Notes: a model not told the origin generated them from the sequence alone. A stretch of DNA of 64,000 nucleotides from Nelumbo lutea (GCA_022828595.1 JAKGHH010000002.1:70714383-70778382), one strand, 5' to 3'. Numbered from the stretch's first letter, positions 13,601-28,600 are shown. Program-made: numbers and translations.

Positions 13601-16600
13601 TCCCACTAATGGGCCTAAGGATTGCTAATTAATTGAATATTTAATTCGGCCCAACCTGTAAAGGCCCAGTTTTAATTTGTTAAAGTTGCTAAAAGCCCAC
13701 TTCGCAGATAAAGCTATATGGATCGAATTGATCAATCCTAATTTCGGCCCATATACCTAGAAAATATTAATGGTTAATATTATGGGCTTTAAAATGGGCT
13801 TTACAGATATTAATTGATTGGATCAATTCTTCCCTGCATGTGATGTATGGATGTATGATGTGCTACGTTTATGGGCTATAAGTGCTTGGCCCATGCTGAT
13901 TTGAAAGTGGATCTTGCGCACACCATGGCTAAATGCACATCATTGCCATGGTGTCCCTACTGGTTATTGGATGACCTCCCTCGGTCGTTGGCCCCACACC
14001 TCATGAAGAGGATACATGCGGAATCCTAACCGATTTTGGCCCACCAAAATCTGGCTTTATGAAAGTCAATGGGAGCCACTTTGGTTTGACCTAAATCAAA
14101 CTATGGCGTAATTTTCCGTTCCCTCCTACAAATATGACTGCATGTGATAGGGAGATTCATGTGATGAACTCTCTAAATGCCTTCCATCATTAGCATGAGG
14201 ATGGGTCATTCAGTAATGAGGAAACGCACCAGAAAATGGGCTATCCATTTGCTATCGGGCTTGTCTGAGTGTTTCATAAGATGATAGGGGCGTCATAGAT
14301 CGATGTGGGAGGGGCTTCACCAGAAAATGAGAACTCTCTCACGGTACTTTGGCGTTTACGAATAGGATGGGTGAGCACTCACTGGACAGAAAGGTTTACC
14401 TGAAAATGACTTTGAACCTTGTTTGACAGAGGCCAAAGGGAAAACTCATATGATGAGTGGATATGATCCTTCACAGAAAGGTGGTGGGGTTTTGCAGCTG
14501 AAACAGTTGGCTCCATGCACCCTATGTTGTTTCCCACATTTTCAGAGACAAGTCGCTGTCTCCATCACTGAGATGGGAGGGAAATCTCAGAGATGAACAA
14601 ATGGGAATTGAACATAGATTAAAAGTCATATCTATATAATGAATATGAATCAAATTAGGTTGTGGACTAATGCTTGTTATTTTACTAGAAAATGGCAAAC
14701 GGACAATTTTCAAATCTTCTTGACAACAACAAGCTTAAGGGCCCTAATTACGCTGACTGGTACCGTAACCTCATGCTGGTACTGACTTCTGAAAAACTAG
14801 ACAAAGTTGCCAAAAACCCCGCCCCAGAGCGTCCAGGTGATCGGGCTTCTGAGGCCTACATAAGGGACTACCTGGAGTGGGAGGAGAACTCCCTGGCCCG
14901 CTGCTATATCATAGTTTCTCTGGACAATCCAATACAGAGGCAGTTCGATCAGATCGAACTGGCCAAGGACATATTGGACAGAAGGTCTTGAAGTAGTTCA
15001 TGACCGCTCAAATGACCAAGGGACAACAAGTGCATGACCATTGTCTTCGGATGATGGGATACATAAACGAGCTGGAAGCCCTAGGGTCCGGGCTAGACCA
15101 CGTCACCAAGGTAGACACCATTCTGAATTCTCTACATCCGTCCTACAATCAGTTTGTCATGAATTATAACATGAATAAGCTGAACGTCAGCTTACAAGAG
15201 AGCTCAACAATATGTTGCAACGAGCTGAGGAACTGATTCGTAAGGATGAGCCCGTCGCCATGCTTATGGAAGCAGGGAAGTGTGGCAAGAAGAGGAGGTC
15301 TAAGAAGAGGCCCTAGAAAAAGGGCAACAAATCCAAGAAACAGAAGGACAAGGCATTCGATGCCTGTCACCATTGTCCCCAGACCGGCCACTGGAGAAGG
15401 AATTGTCCTGCCTACTTGGAATCCAAGAAAGGTAATCTTGAATCTTGTGTCATAGAAACCAATTTGTTGGTTACTTCTGCTTCTTGGTGTATTGACTCCG
15501 GGGCTTCGACTCTTGCATGTAACACATTGCAGGGTTTCAGAATAAGCAGAAGACTGAGTGAGGGAGAGGTGACGCTCTTCTTGGGAACTTCTGCAAGCAT
15601 TGCAGCTATGGCCATCGATAGTGTAGAATTGTTTTTTAGAGAATGATCACTTGTACTTAAAGATTGTCTTTATGTACAGAATTTAAGAAGAAATTTGATT
15701 TCTGTTTCAAAATTGTGTGCTGATGGATATTCTGTTTTCTTTAGTAATACGATTACTATTAAAAGAAACAACAAATTCATCGCATGCGGGGAACTGGAGA
15801 ACGGTCTCTATGTTCTGCATCCTTCTCTAGAATCCAACATAGCCGAAACTACGTCGTCTAATGTTCCCAAGAGAACTCGTGATACCGTTAGTCCCACATG
15901 CCTGTAGCTTTACCGTCTTGGCCATATCGGTAATGACCGAATCACAAGGTTGGTAAAGGATGGTCCTTTGGATTTTCTAACTGTAGAAGTTCTTCCCACC
16001 TGTGAGCCTTGCCTTCGTGGTAAGATGACAAAATGGCCATTCAGCGGCAAGCCTGAAAGATGTATGGGCACGCTTGACCTTGTACATAGTGATGTATGCG
16101 GGCCCCTGAATGTTAGGAATCGTAACCAACACGTATACTTCATCACCTTCACCGATGATTATTCGTGGTATGGTTACGTGTACTTAATGAGACACAAGTC
16201 TGGATCCTTTGAAAAGTTCAAGGAGTTTAGACAAGAGGTCAAGAAACAGTTGGGGAGAGAAATCAAGACCCTTCGATCCGATCGAGGTGGCGAGTATCTC
16301 TCTGACAAATTCAGGGACTACCTAAAGGTCAACGGGATAGTATCGCAGTTAGCTTCCCTGCTACACCACAACTTAGCGGTGTTTCAGAGAGGAGGAATAT
16401 GACCTTACTTGATATGGCCCGGTCACTTCTCGCACACTCGGAGTTACCCACATCTTTTTGGGGATATGCATTAGAGACTGCGATTTACGTGCTGAATAGG
16501 GTTCCAACCAAATCGGTTCCGAGCACTCCATATGAATTTTGGAGCGGAAAGAAACCAAGTGTCAGACACTTGAAGATTTGGGGTTGTTCGACACGTTAAA

Positions 16601-19600
16601 AAAACGAGCCCAGACAAATTGGAATCCCGAACCAGCCGTTGCCTATTTGTAGGCTACCCCAAAAGCTCTATGGGCTATCTATTCTATGACCCAGGAGAAC
16701 AGAAGGTGTTCTGTAGTCGGAATGCCCATTTCTTGGAAGAGGATTACATCCTAAACAATCATCGTAAGGAAATTGTTCTTGATGAGGAGAGCTCAGGAGT
16801 AATGGGAGATGTCCCACATGTTCCAGGTAGTGACCAACTTAGAAGATCTACCCGGGTATCCAGGCCACCAGTCCGTTATGGTTATGACTAGGATAGTTAA
16901 TTGGTGGAAGCCTTGACTAGTGAGGAGGATTCCCTGACTTACGCGGAAGCTATGTTGGACATAGACTCTCTTAAGTGGGTAGATGCCATGAGAGCTGAGA
17001 TGGACTCAATGGAGACCAATGGAGTCTGGACTTTGGTAGATCCGCCCCTTGGGGTAAAAGCAATTGGTTGCAAATGGATCTATAAGAGGGAGAAGGGCCC
17101 CGATGGCAGGGTTGAGACCTACAAAGCTAGTCTAGTGGTGAAAGGGTACACTCAGAAAGAGGGCATTGATTATGAGGAAACCTTTTCGCCTGTGGCCATG
17201 CTTAAATCCATTAGGATCCTGTTAGCTGTAGTAGTATACCATGACTATGAGATTTGGCAAATGGATGTCAAAACTGCGTTCTTGAATGGACATCTTACTG
17301 AAGATATCTATATGCAGCAGCCGCAAGGCTTCATAGCTGCGAGTCAGGAACACATGGTATGTAAACTAAATAGATCCATATATGGACTTAAGCAAGCTTC
17401 TAGGAGTTGGAACATCCGATTTGACTCTACTGTCAAAACGTTTGACTTTGAGCAGAATCCGGATGAGCCCTGTGTTTACAAGAAGACCGGTGGGGATAAG
17501 GTTACGTTCTTGGTTCTGTATGTGGACGATATCCTACTCATTGGGAATGATGTGGGAATGTTGACCTCGGTCAAAGTATGGCTTTCATAGCAATTCTCCA
17601 TGAAAGATCTTGGAGAAGTGTCTTATATACTGGGTCTTCGACTCTATAGAGATAGATCGAAGCGGATAATAGGATTATCCCAATTTGCTTACATTGACAA
17701 AATAGTCAAAAGATACAGCATGGAGAACTCCAAGAAAGGAAATGTTCCTTTCAGGCACGGAGTCACTCTCTCCAAGAAGATGTCTCCCAAGACTTCTGGG
17801 GAGATTGATGGCATGAAAGACGTTCCCAATGCCTCTGCCATAGGAAACATCATGTATGCCATGCTGTGCACTCGTCTTGACATTGCTCAGGCAGTGAGTG
17901 TAGTAAGTAGATTTCAGGCCAACCCAGGGCAGGAGCACTGGACTGCTGTGAAAAATATACTTAAGTACCTTCGAAGGACAAAAGAGTTTTGTCTAGTATT
18001 CGATGATAGCTCACTACAGATCCAAGGGTATACAGATGCCGATTTCCAGTCGGATCCAGATGATAGAAAGTCTACATCTGGTTACGTATTCACGATAGGA
18101 TCGTGTGCTGTTTGCTGGAAAAGCAGCAAACAGGGGTCCACGGCGGATTCCACAATCGAAGCCGAATACATTGCCGCAAGTGAGGCTGCCAAGGAAGCCG
18201 TGTGGGTGAAGAAGTTCATCCAAGAGTTGGGAGTAGTTCCATCCAGTATATCACCCATCCCGTTGCTGTGCGACAACAATGGGGCCATTGCTCAGGCTAA
18301 GGAGCCATGAGCCCACTCAAAGTCCAAGCACATCGAGAGGAAGTACCACATACTGTGGGAGATTGTTGGTAGAGGGGACGTCCTGATTCAGAAGGTAGCT
18401 TTAGCGGAGAGTGTTGCAGACCCATTGACTAAGCCACTCATACAGAAAGTGTTTGAGAAACACGTGGAAAGTATGGGACTCCAGCTTATTCCAGATTGGA
18501 CCTAAGTGCAAGTGGGAGCAATCGAGTCTAGGGGTCAGGTGTAACATTCCAGTTTTGCCCATTCTTGGTTCAAGATTGATCATTGAAAAATATGATTTTT
18601 CTAAAATAGGAAATACAATTCCCAGTAGGATGGAGAAAATTTTTTGAAATTCGCCCATTCTATTCTGCAAGATTCGGGTGTCTATACGATGGATGTCTCA
18701 TCCCTTCATTTCTCCAGTGCCCAACCTGCCTTTCCAACAAGTATTGCTGAACCACCTTTCAACCAAGCAACAAGAGGGCATTCCTTCCTTTCCAGATTGT
18801 CCACTCTGATGTCTGGGGCCCTGCTACTTTTCTTATCAAAGGAGATTACAGATTTTTTATAAGCTTTATTGGTGATTTCTCTCACTATACTTGGATCTAT
18901 TTGTTCCATTCACAAGATGAAGTTCTAAAGATAATTCAGAATTTTCAGAGAATGGTGTTTACACTGTTCCATGTGGAAGTAAAAATTTTCCACTCTGACA
19001 ATGTTTGGGAATATTTTCGGAAAGATGTGACTCAATTTTTTGCTGAAAATAGGACCATTCACTAGATCTCCTATCTAGGGACACGTTGGCAAAATGGCAT
19101 TGCTGAAAGAAAAAATTACTATCTCCCTGAGGTTGCCTGAGGACTTACGTTGCATATGCATGTTCCTAAGAAATTTTGTTCTCTATCCATATTTGGACCT
19201 TTGGCTGCTGTTGTTTTGTTCATAATTTATCCCCATCTTGTGGTAAGATTGATCCTCAGTCCATACCTTGTGTCTTCCTTGGGTATCCCACTATCCAGAA
19301 ATGGTATAAGTGTATGACCACCCTTCTCAATGAGTCTACATATCCATGATTGTGTCTTTCTTGAGTCTTTAGTCTTACGTCCCCCCCTCCCCCCCTCTCC
19401 AAGGGGGAGAATAGTAGCTTTGAGGAGAGACAAGTTCATCTCCCACTTCCTATTCCTGAGTCTCCTACTGTGCCTACTCATCGTACTTTTGTGCATGCTC
19501 TTGTTCAACACATGTATTCTTTCTCTTGTTCTTGCTCTTGTCCTCATAGCCCGAAGGACCAACATACATCTCCAGAGATGGGTGTTCTTGAAACTACACA

Positions 19601-22600
19601 ACCTGAGCCGTTGGACTCTTAGGAGGTAAGCTTGAAAGGTAATACTACTCCCTGTGAACCAGGTATTGTTTCTCCTTGGGACCCCTTTTGTGATCTTGAT
19701 GTTCTAATTGCCCTTTGTAAAGGGACTTGGTCATGTACCACTAAGTATCCAATTTCTCACTTTACTACTCTTGATGTTCTCATTGCCTTCTAAAGGGACT
19801 CACTCGTGTACCACTAAGTATCAAATTTCTCACTTTACTACTATTGATAATGTATCTTCCTCTTATTGTACCTTTTTGTTTGTTATATCTCTAGTGTCCC
19901 TATACCTAAAATGTTGCAGAGGCCTTGGGTTTATCTGAATGGAAAAAATGCTATGTTGGAGGAGGTGGTACCTTCCTAACGGTAAAGTACTAGTGGGATG
20001 CAAGCGGGTGTTTTCTGTTAAACATCGTGCTGATGGGTTTGTGGAAAGGTACAAAGCTAGGCTGGTAGCAAAGGGTTTCTCACAGACATATGGAGTTGAC
20101 TACACAGAGACCTTCGCTTCTATTACCAAAATGAACCCCATTCCTGTACTATTATCTCTTGTAGCTAATTTTGAGTGGCAACTACACCAGATGGACATTA
20201 AGAATGCCTTTTTGAATGGTGATCTTGAAGAAGAAGTATATATGGTTCAGCCTCTAGGGTTTAGCACTAAAGAAACTGAAGGGAAAGTGTGTCGTCTCAA
20301 GAAGTCATTGTATGGGTTAAAGCAATCTCCAGAGCCTGGTTTGGTAGATTCAGTAATGTGGTGAAGTAGGTGGGTTTCAAGTAGTGCCAGAGTGATCATA
20401 CACTCTGTTAAAATAGTTGGAGATTGGATTGTAGTCTTGATTGTTTATGTGCATGATATTACCATCATTGGAAACTGGGAGTCAGAAATACAAAAGCTAA
20501 AGAACTACTTGGGGTCGCCGTTTGGTGTCAAGGATCTAGGTCCTTTGCAGACACACCAATTGAGAGAAACCATAGATTGGGTGAAAATGAGGCTGAGCCT
20601 CTATCTGATATAAGGCAATTTCAGAGGTTCATTGGTATACTTTTGTATTTATCCATGACAAGGCCTGATATTGCATATGCCATGGGATTGTTAAGTCAGT
20701 ATATACATGCACCTAGGACCACACATCTGGCTGCTGCAAAACAAGTCCTAGATGTCTGAAGAAGCATCCTGGGTAAGGTATCTTGTTTTCTAAACATGGA
20801 CACTTGAGGGTGGAAGGCTATACAGATGCTGATTGTGCTGGATCAGTGGAGGATAGAAGGTCCAGAACTGGTTATTGCAGGAGGTAATTTAGTGACATGG
20901 AGGAGTAAAAAACAGACTATTGTGGCTGGATCTAGTGCTAAGGCTGAGTATAAAGCCATGTCGCATGGTGTGGCTGAGATTTTGTGTATCAAGAATATCA
21001 TGGTTGAGTTGGGTTTTAGTGTTCCTATACCAATGACATTGTATTGTGACAACAAGGCTGCTATCATTATTGCCTACAATCTGGTTATGCATGAAAGGAC
21101 GGAACACATTGAGGTGGATAAACACTTCATCCTTGAGAAGTTATAAAGTGGTGAAATTTGTATTCCTTATGTGAACACAAGTGAATAGCTGGGAGATGTA
21201 TTCACTAAAGGTGTTACTTGTACCCGATATATTGATCTTTGTAACAAACTGGCCATGATAGATATATACTGCCCAACTTGAGGGGGAGTATTGTCAGGTC
21301 AGGGGTGTTCTCTTTATTTTTCTCTTTGTTTGTAACTAAGGGTATACGTGTCTTTTCTCTCTCTGTTGACACTCTGATATATAAGACAAAGTGGGGCAAC
21401 CGCTGTTCAAACTTTTCTCTCTTCTTTCTTCTCTTCTCTTCTCTTCTCTTCTCCTCTCTCCTACCGAATCATACTACACTAGCTTACCTGAAAGGCTTCA
21501 AAATCAACCATTCAGATTTAAGAAGCATTTTGTTTAGAACCACTACCACTATAATAAAAAAGAAAGGAGATGGGGGTTGCACTGATTCTCCATTAGCCGT
21601 AATTGAAAACAAGAGGATGTCATGACTTTAGGGCCCAACAGACACAGGAAAATTAACAGGTCCTTGGACATACTTGAATTGGTGGGATGGTGTTGGTGAA
21701 TCTGGAATGAAAAGGTTCAATGTAAGCAACTGTTTTCCATCCATCAAACTGAAGGGGGTTGGTCAGATTTGGAATAGATTGGCTCTGTTAAAAAGATGTC
21801 TGCTTGGAAGATTTGTTGGGGCAGTCCTGGATGAAGAGTTTGTTGTTTCTTGGGCATTGCAACATTAGAAACTGGTTTAGATGTTGCAAAGGTTCTTAGA
21901 TGGGAATGGTCTCATCTATGTTAACCAGAGTTCTGTATTGACTGATTGACACTGGCAACTGCCTGTATTAGAAATAGCAATTATATGCTATTGGGTTGGA
22001 TCAATGTAGTGGGTATTCTACTTCATACTTCGTATGTCTAGACATTTATAGTGATTGGAAATGTTTGTTGTTGCTTTGTTTCTGTTGACAAGAACAACGT
22101 TTTATGGAGCTTCATTCGATAAGCAAGAATTGTTATCAGTGTCTAATTGGAATGCAGTACCTCTGGAAATTGATTTGGTGTGTGCAGGGGAAAATGTTAA
22201 ATTAGAATTGTGATTGAAGGTAAGGAACTCACAGTAGATGAGTTTGAGTAGGGAGATAATTGAGTAGCAGGTTATGAGTGTAAGGAATGTTGTTACAGGA
22301 AGATAGGGTTATTAATGGTATTTCACATTTTAAGGAGGTACAAGTGGTTGGAGGTGGGAAATCTTTTGAAGTTGATATTGTGGAAGATATGGGGAGTGTT
22401 TCTTGATACAGCTGTAAGGGCATAGGCACATCCATAACCATCGGCATGCAAAACTCGGTACAGCCACCAAAACTAAACTATGTGAAAAACTATCTTGTGG
22501 CCATTCTAGCATGTGAAGTAAGGCTACAACGGCATAGACATGCCCACAACCATTGGCATGCAAAACTAGGTGTTTGATACAACCACCCAAACTAAACTAT

Positions 22601-25600
22601 GTGAAATACTTTCTCATGGCCATCCTGGCATGCAAAGTAATGCCACAGGGGATAGCATGTGGCTGGGTTGTCTTGTCATTGGATAGGTGCACAGTGGTAG
22701 GGGAAAGATACTTGATTCAGTTTCAAGTCCCTTCATTCCTAATTCAGATAACTCCATGCCAACTTGGCACAACTAATTCAGATACTTGTCTAACAAGAGG
22801 ATATTCCCTGTACAAAACCATGGCCTCACTTTTCTCGTGACACCCAAGGGGTGTGCAAGGTGGGCAGGATAACTATAAAAAGGGCTAAGAGAGAGAGAGC
22901 CCCACGCACTCGGAGGAGAATACAATCTTTCTCCTTCAAAGTTGCAGAGCCCTAATTCCCTTTCTCTCCAGGTTGAGATCTTCCCCTTTCCAACTCCATT
23001 GCTCCCTTCGAATTTCTGAGACTCCACATATTATCACCATTCCACCATCTTACAATACCGTCAATGGAAGAATACACATGGCAGAGGGTTTAAGTCAGTG
23101 GAAACTGAAGACATGTAACTATCCAAATGGTTAAGGTGATTTGGGGTTGAAAGTCAAATTAATGTCTTGGGGAAAGTAGTTTTTATGTAACAAGGGGGAA
23201 AAATGGGATTTTATTTGTAATGACAGATTGGTGCATTTAAGAGGGATTAATAGTGGTTGGAATTGTATTGTAGAATTCATATAGAAAAATCAATACAACT
23301 AGGGGTGCAAATAGATCTGATCCTATTTTGTCAGATATCCCCTGTTGGATTTTCGGATCGGATAATTGGATTGAATTCAGATCCCCCTCCCCCCCCTCTC
23401 ATCTGAAACAATCCAATCCGATCATATATATATGTTATTTATTTATTTATACATATGTTTACATTGCATTTTTGTAATTTATATTATTTATTTTTTAAAA
23501 AACATGTATATATGTGATAAAATATTTGAAAAATACTTGTATTTTTTTTTGTTTTTCTTTATATAAACTGTTATGATTTTTTCCTTTGAATAATTTATTA
23601 ATTTTTTCAGAAGTTAAATAAGATCGGATCAGATTCAGATATCTGACGATCCTTATTGGATCTGATTCGGATATACCCCAATTCGAATCCGATTCAATCA
23701 GTTTGCATCCTTAAATACAATAGAAGAAACAATTAGGAGATAGAGTAATGGGAAGAGAAGAGTATAAGAAGAGACTAGAAAGAACACAAGGTATGAGAGA
23801 GAGTAGAATCATGGGTGATCTGTCCTTTCAAATCATATTTATATCTCATAAAATAAAGTACAACTAAAATAAATTTGTCTATACTCAAGCTGAACATAAT
23901 CATGCTGAGCTTGTTAAGATTATGTTCATACTTAGATTTGTCAAATCTGTTTGTTATGACATCAGCCAATTGCAATTCAGACTTGACAAAGAGCAAATAA
24001 AGATTCTTGAGAACAATACTATCATGAATAAAATGATGATCCATCTCAATGTGTTTTATATGGTCATGCTGAGATTATGAGCAATGTTTATCCTAGTTTG
24101 GTTGTCATAATACAACAAAGCAACAATTGTTCTCAAGAATGCCATAGCTTGATACTCTGCCTCTGTACGAGACAAAGCAACAATTGATTGGTTTTTGCTC
24201 CCCCATGATATAAGATTAGTCTACAAATGTATAGGAGCCAGATATAGACTTTTCATTGACTGAACCAGTCCAATATGCATCTCTATATGCTTCAACTCTA
24301 ATGTGCCTACAATTGAACATATAATGTTTCCTTCTTTAGAGTCTTCTTCAAGTGTGCAAGAATTATTAGCTGCCTCCTTGGGGAACTTCATGCATAAACA
24401 AGTTATTTACACTCATCATATATGGGATGTTAGGTCTAGTGATACACAAGTATAATAGTTGTCCAACCTCTTTGTTCATCTTGATGTTGGGTGTGGGGAC
24501 AAAGCCTTATTCTGGGAAGACCTTTGGCTTGGAGACCAGCCTCTTAGCTTGAATTCCCTAACCTCTATTATCTGTCAAACCTAAAGGCTGATCCTATAGC
24601 AAGGGTAGCTACACCCTCAAAATCTGGGTTAAATTGGGATTTAGGGTTTAGAAGGGGTTTGAGAGATAATTAGTGTGATTCTCTCCTTTTGTCAAAGTTG
24701 GAAGTGGTTTACCTGGACCAAAATAGCCGTGATAATAGAATTTAGCATCCAGCTTCAGATGGTTTATTTTCCTGTTCTTCTTTCTTCGACATACTTGCCC
24801 AGTCGGCTAGTGTGGGGGCGAATTTTCCTGTAAGAGAAATCTGGTGTAAACCAATTCCTCCTAAAGTACAATCTCTTTGCTGGGAAATGTTTCTAGGGAA
24901 GCTAAACACTTGTGATGTGCTATAGAAAAGAAGGCCAAACATGTGCCTTTCTCCTCGTGTGTGTTCTCTGCAAGGCTTGTGGTGAAACCCTCTCTCAATT
25001 ACTGCTCTCCTACTCATTTGTTTTTTGTATTTGAGACTATTTCTGTTCTCTTTGGATGCAGATGGGCTCCCCCACAAGACATAGTGAGTCTTTTCAACCC
25101 AACCTCCCTAAGGCAACAGATGAAAAGGGGAAGATGCATGTGGAAGACAGTACATGCTGCTGTTGTTTGGTCAATTTGGGAAGAGAAAAATCAGAGGATC
25201 TTCAATGAAAAAAGTAAATCCTTAGAGGAGGTGATTGAAGCCATCAAAATGAGATCGGTACATTGGGTTAAAACCTTGGAATTGTTCAAAGGTATTCCCA
25301 CGGATGACTTCTTAAGGAATTGGAGAGAGGTGGCACTCTCAGAAGTCAGAACCACATAGAGAAGCAATAAGAGTGGAGTGGAAACCACCAGGGGTAACTA
25401 AACTGAAGCTAAACTTCGATGGTAGTTCATTTGGCAACCCAGGAAGAGCAGGAGTAGGGGGAGTCTTTTGAAACCATCAAGGAGCAGTGTTGGCCTTGTT
25501 CTCAGGACCAATCGGGTATGCAGACTCAATTCAAGCTGAACCAAGGCCCTGTTGCAAGGACTGAAGCTTGTTGAACGGTTAGGTGCAAGAGAGCTGGAAA

Positions 25601-28600
25601 TTAAAGGAAACTCGCTTCTGATTATAACATGCGCAAAGCAAATTGAGCCAGCACCTTGGAAGCTAAGATTCACTTTAGACAGATTGACCAACTTGCAAAG
25701 AGATTTAATTCTACCTTCAAATGGGTTAAAAGGGAAGCTAATGGGTTGGCGGATATGTTAGCCAAGCAGGAAGCTTATAGAGCATCCATATTTTGGGCAC
25801 TGTTGTAAACTAACTTTGTTTTGGGAATTGTTGTATCTTAAATTCAGATTTAAATTAATAAATGGATTTCTTTGCTGATAGAAAAAAGTATAACAGATGT
25901 CCAAATCTCTGGTATCCAAGGTTTAAAAAACCGACCTGGAAACGGAACTGTTCTGGGCACCACTTTCCGGTTTGGCGGTTCAACCATCCGGGTCGAACGG
26001 TTTGACCCGCGACGTCATAAATAAATTAAAAAACAAAAAAAATATTTATATATAATAAAAAATATCATAAAAATTAAATAAAGTACAGAAAATACACAGG
26101 AAAATACGGGAAAAAGAACAACATATGAAAAAATAAAAATATCTAAATATAAAAATAATAAAATACAAAAAAAAATACAGAAAAAAATACCAAAAAATAT
26201 AGAAAAAAATTCCATAAAATACAGAAAATTACAAAGCCATTAGATAAAATTTACCGGCTGAACATACCTTCAACCACCTAGCATCCAATGTTTTTTTTTT
26301 TTTTTTATTTCATTAAAAATATTAAAAAAGTACAAAGCCCCGTACAACGAAGATCTTTACAAGGATAACCAAATCTGAACCTATACTCATTCCCAAATAT
26401 AGCTTTCTAGTTTCTATAGCTTTACAAAAAGAAAATTCCAATAAAAAAAGTATGAGCTGCTTGTTTTTTCACCTTCTGTTTATTACAATGAAGAGAAGAG
26501 GTAAAACAAATTGAGGAACAAAAGGCTTAAACAAGTTAATGGTTCAGCATTTCCTAATAAAGTCTACAATCCAACACATCAGGCAGTCATTACACCGAGG
26601 CTACAATTTTAGGCAGCAGAAAGAGTAAATACTTCATTCAGCAACATAACTCTTATCCGAACAGATCTGAAAATGACTGACATAAAAGGAAATATAAAGT
26701 TCAAATAATTCTAGCCAATTCTAGTAAAGTATCAAGACTCAAGTTTAAAAAGTTCTTTTAGATCTGAAAATAAAAACAGTTAATCCAATTGAACTTAATT
26801 ATATAAATAGAACCAATGATAATAAAGTGGAAAGTTGAGGGTTACCTGAAAGATTATATTTCCGTAGAAAACCAGCTGTTGTTGCAGCATCCCAGTCATA
26901 CCTGAGATATCATAATCAGATGTAAACTGAAAAACAAGGGATGCCTCAAACTCAGATTCTGCAATCTGCAGTGGCTCTTGGCTCCAATGCAGTGGTCACT
27001 GGTGCAAATGGTGGTTCAGTTCCTTGAAAAATGATAGTATTGCAAAAAAAAAAAGAGTTAATTAAAAATCATTGAAATGGCTAAATGAGGGATAAAAATT
27101 GAAATCTAAAGTTATGAACTGAATAATGGTGGTTCTGAACTGAACAGTGGTCGCCGACTCACTTAGTTACCTGAAAAATCGCAGAATTCGCTTGCAACCG
27201 CAGTGAAGAACTGAAGATAGTGAGGTTGGAGTCCATAGTGTTCGCTGGCAGCCGCAGTGAAGCTTTGGCCGCCGACGGGTGCTCGCTCGGATTCTGGGAA
27301 GGGTGGTGCCAGTGTATTGCCGCCTGAAGGCTTTTGGTTTAAGAGGCTAACTAGCTACTTTCGAAGGTTAGATTTTAGGATAGATTTGGCATTTTATTTT
27401 TTGTTTTATTTTTATTTTAAAATAAAAAAAAAACAGAATTTAAAAAATACCGAACCGCTAACTGTTGGCCGGGTCGAACTGGTTGATGGTTTTTTGACTT
27501 TGTCAACATTTTTTCACTAAATGATGGTTTGAGGTAACCCAGAACTGCTCGAGTGACCGGTTTCCGGTCCGAACGGTCCGACCATCTGGGTCAACGACGA
27601 TTCGAAAACGTTGCTGATATCTTCCTTTGTGTTCTAGTATATCCTATTAAAGGCATTCAGTTCATCTTTAGAGTCTGAATCCTCAGGAAACACTCATTTC
27701 AAGATTCATCACCTCTTCTACTCAGGATGATTTAGAGCCTTAGCCACAGTCTTAGGACTAGGAATAGAAAAAATTGAAATATCCTAACAATAGGTTGGAG
27801 ACAAATACTGCTAATTCATATACTATGGAATAGAATGAGCAGTAGATCTATTACTTTTACAAAGCAATATGATGATCTAAATTATTGATATAGGATCAAT
27901 AACCCTGATACCAATTGATGTAGGACTGATATGATCAGGTACACCGGGTGCATGCCTTTTGAAAGGGGCTGTACTTGGGTTCAGGTGAGGCACATTCCTT
28001 AAAATGTGCCTTGACTGTGGCGTCTAGGCATGCCTTTAAAACACTGCTTCCTTTTATTGATAAATGATGATAATTTTATTAGATCATAAACAGGTTTGAG
28101 ATTGAAAGCTCATACAACCCTCAGAGAGGCACGAGTTGCAGCCTCCCCCAACAAATTACAAGGAAAACAAAAAACAACGAAGATCACAATTGAGCCCAGA
28201 AAAGGTCTTCCCTGTTTGCCCCTTGCTTGGCTAATACATTTATACATCCACCAAAGCATTTGCTGATCTCCCCACCCACTGTATAGAAGTAGGCATATTT
28301 CTTATCAGCCATTTGAACTTCTTGATTTCATTTTTGTAGCACCAAGCCGCATTCTGGGGGTTATTCAGTCAGCCCACCCCTACCTTAGAGTCTCCTTCAA
28401 TAATCAATTGCTCTACCCCCATCTGGCTTGCAAAAAGAACCCCTTGTACAGCAGCTAGTAATTCTGTCCTAACAGAATCTCCATGTCCCAGAGGATCTGA
28501 GTACAGAAGGACTACCTCTCCATACTGATTTCTCAATACCACCCCCCATTCCAGAGGGTCTTGGATTGCCTAGGCTGCTCCCATCAAAGTTCAGCTTCAC

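Larger units (their letters stand above)
11181..18708 (+). mobile_element. Copia-B, near full-length Ty1-copia element nested in Copia-A
   Basis: The element is bounded by TTTCT at 11176-11180 and 18709-18713. Removing it plus one TTTCT joins Copia-A pre-integrase to its integrase. From left: a complex 5' LTR region to 12913, PBS at 12915-12927, a 1.76-kb leader, gag-pol 14692-18505, a polypurine region (about 18510-18551), and a shortened 3' LTR to 18708. All copia domains are present in the order gag, protease, integrase, RT, RNase H. Several in-frame stops and frameshifts show it no longer codes for an intact polyprotein. If the TG at 11180 is the true end, the duplication is TTTC. Confidence 0.9.

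Noticed and set aside
27900..27912. Possible PBS (minus-strand TGGTATCAGGGTT)
   Set aside because: Only a partial match to the tRNA-iMet complement, no adjacent LTR identified, and the sequence just downstream looks like pre-RT coding, which does not fit a 5' end.
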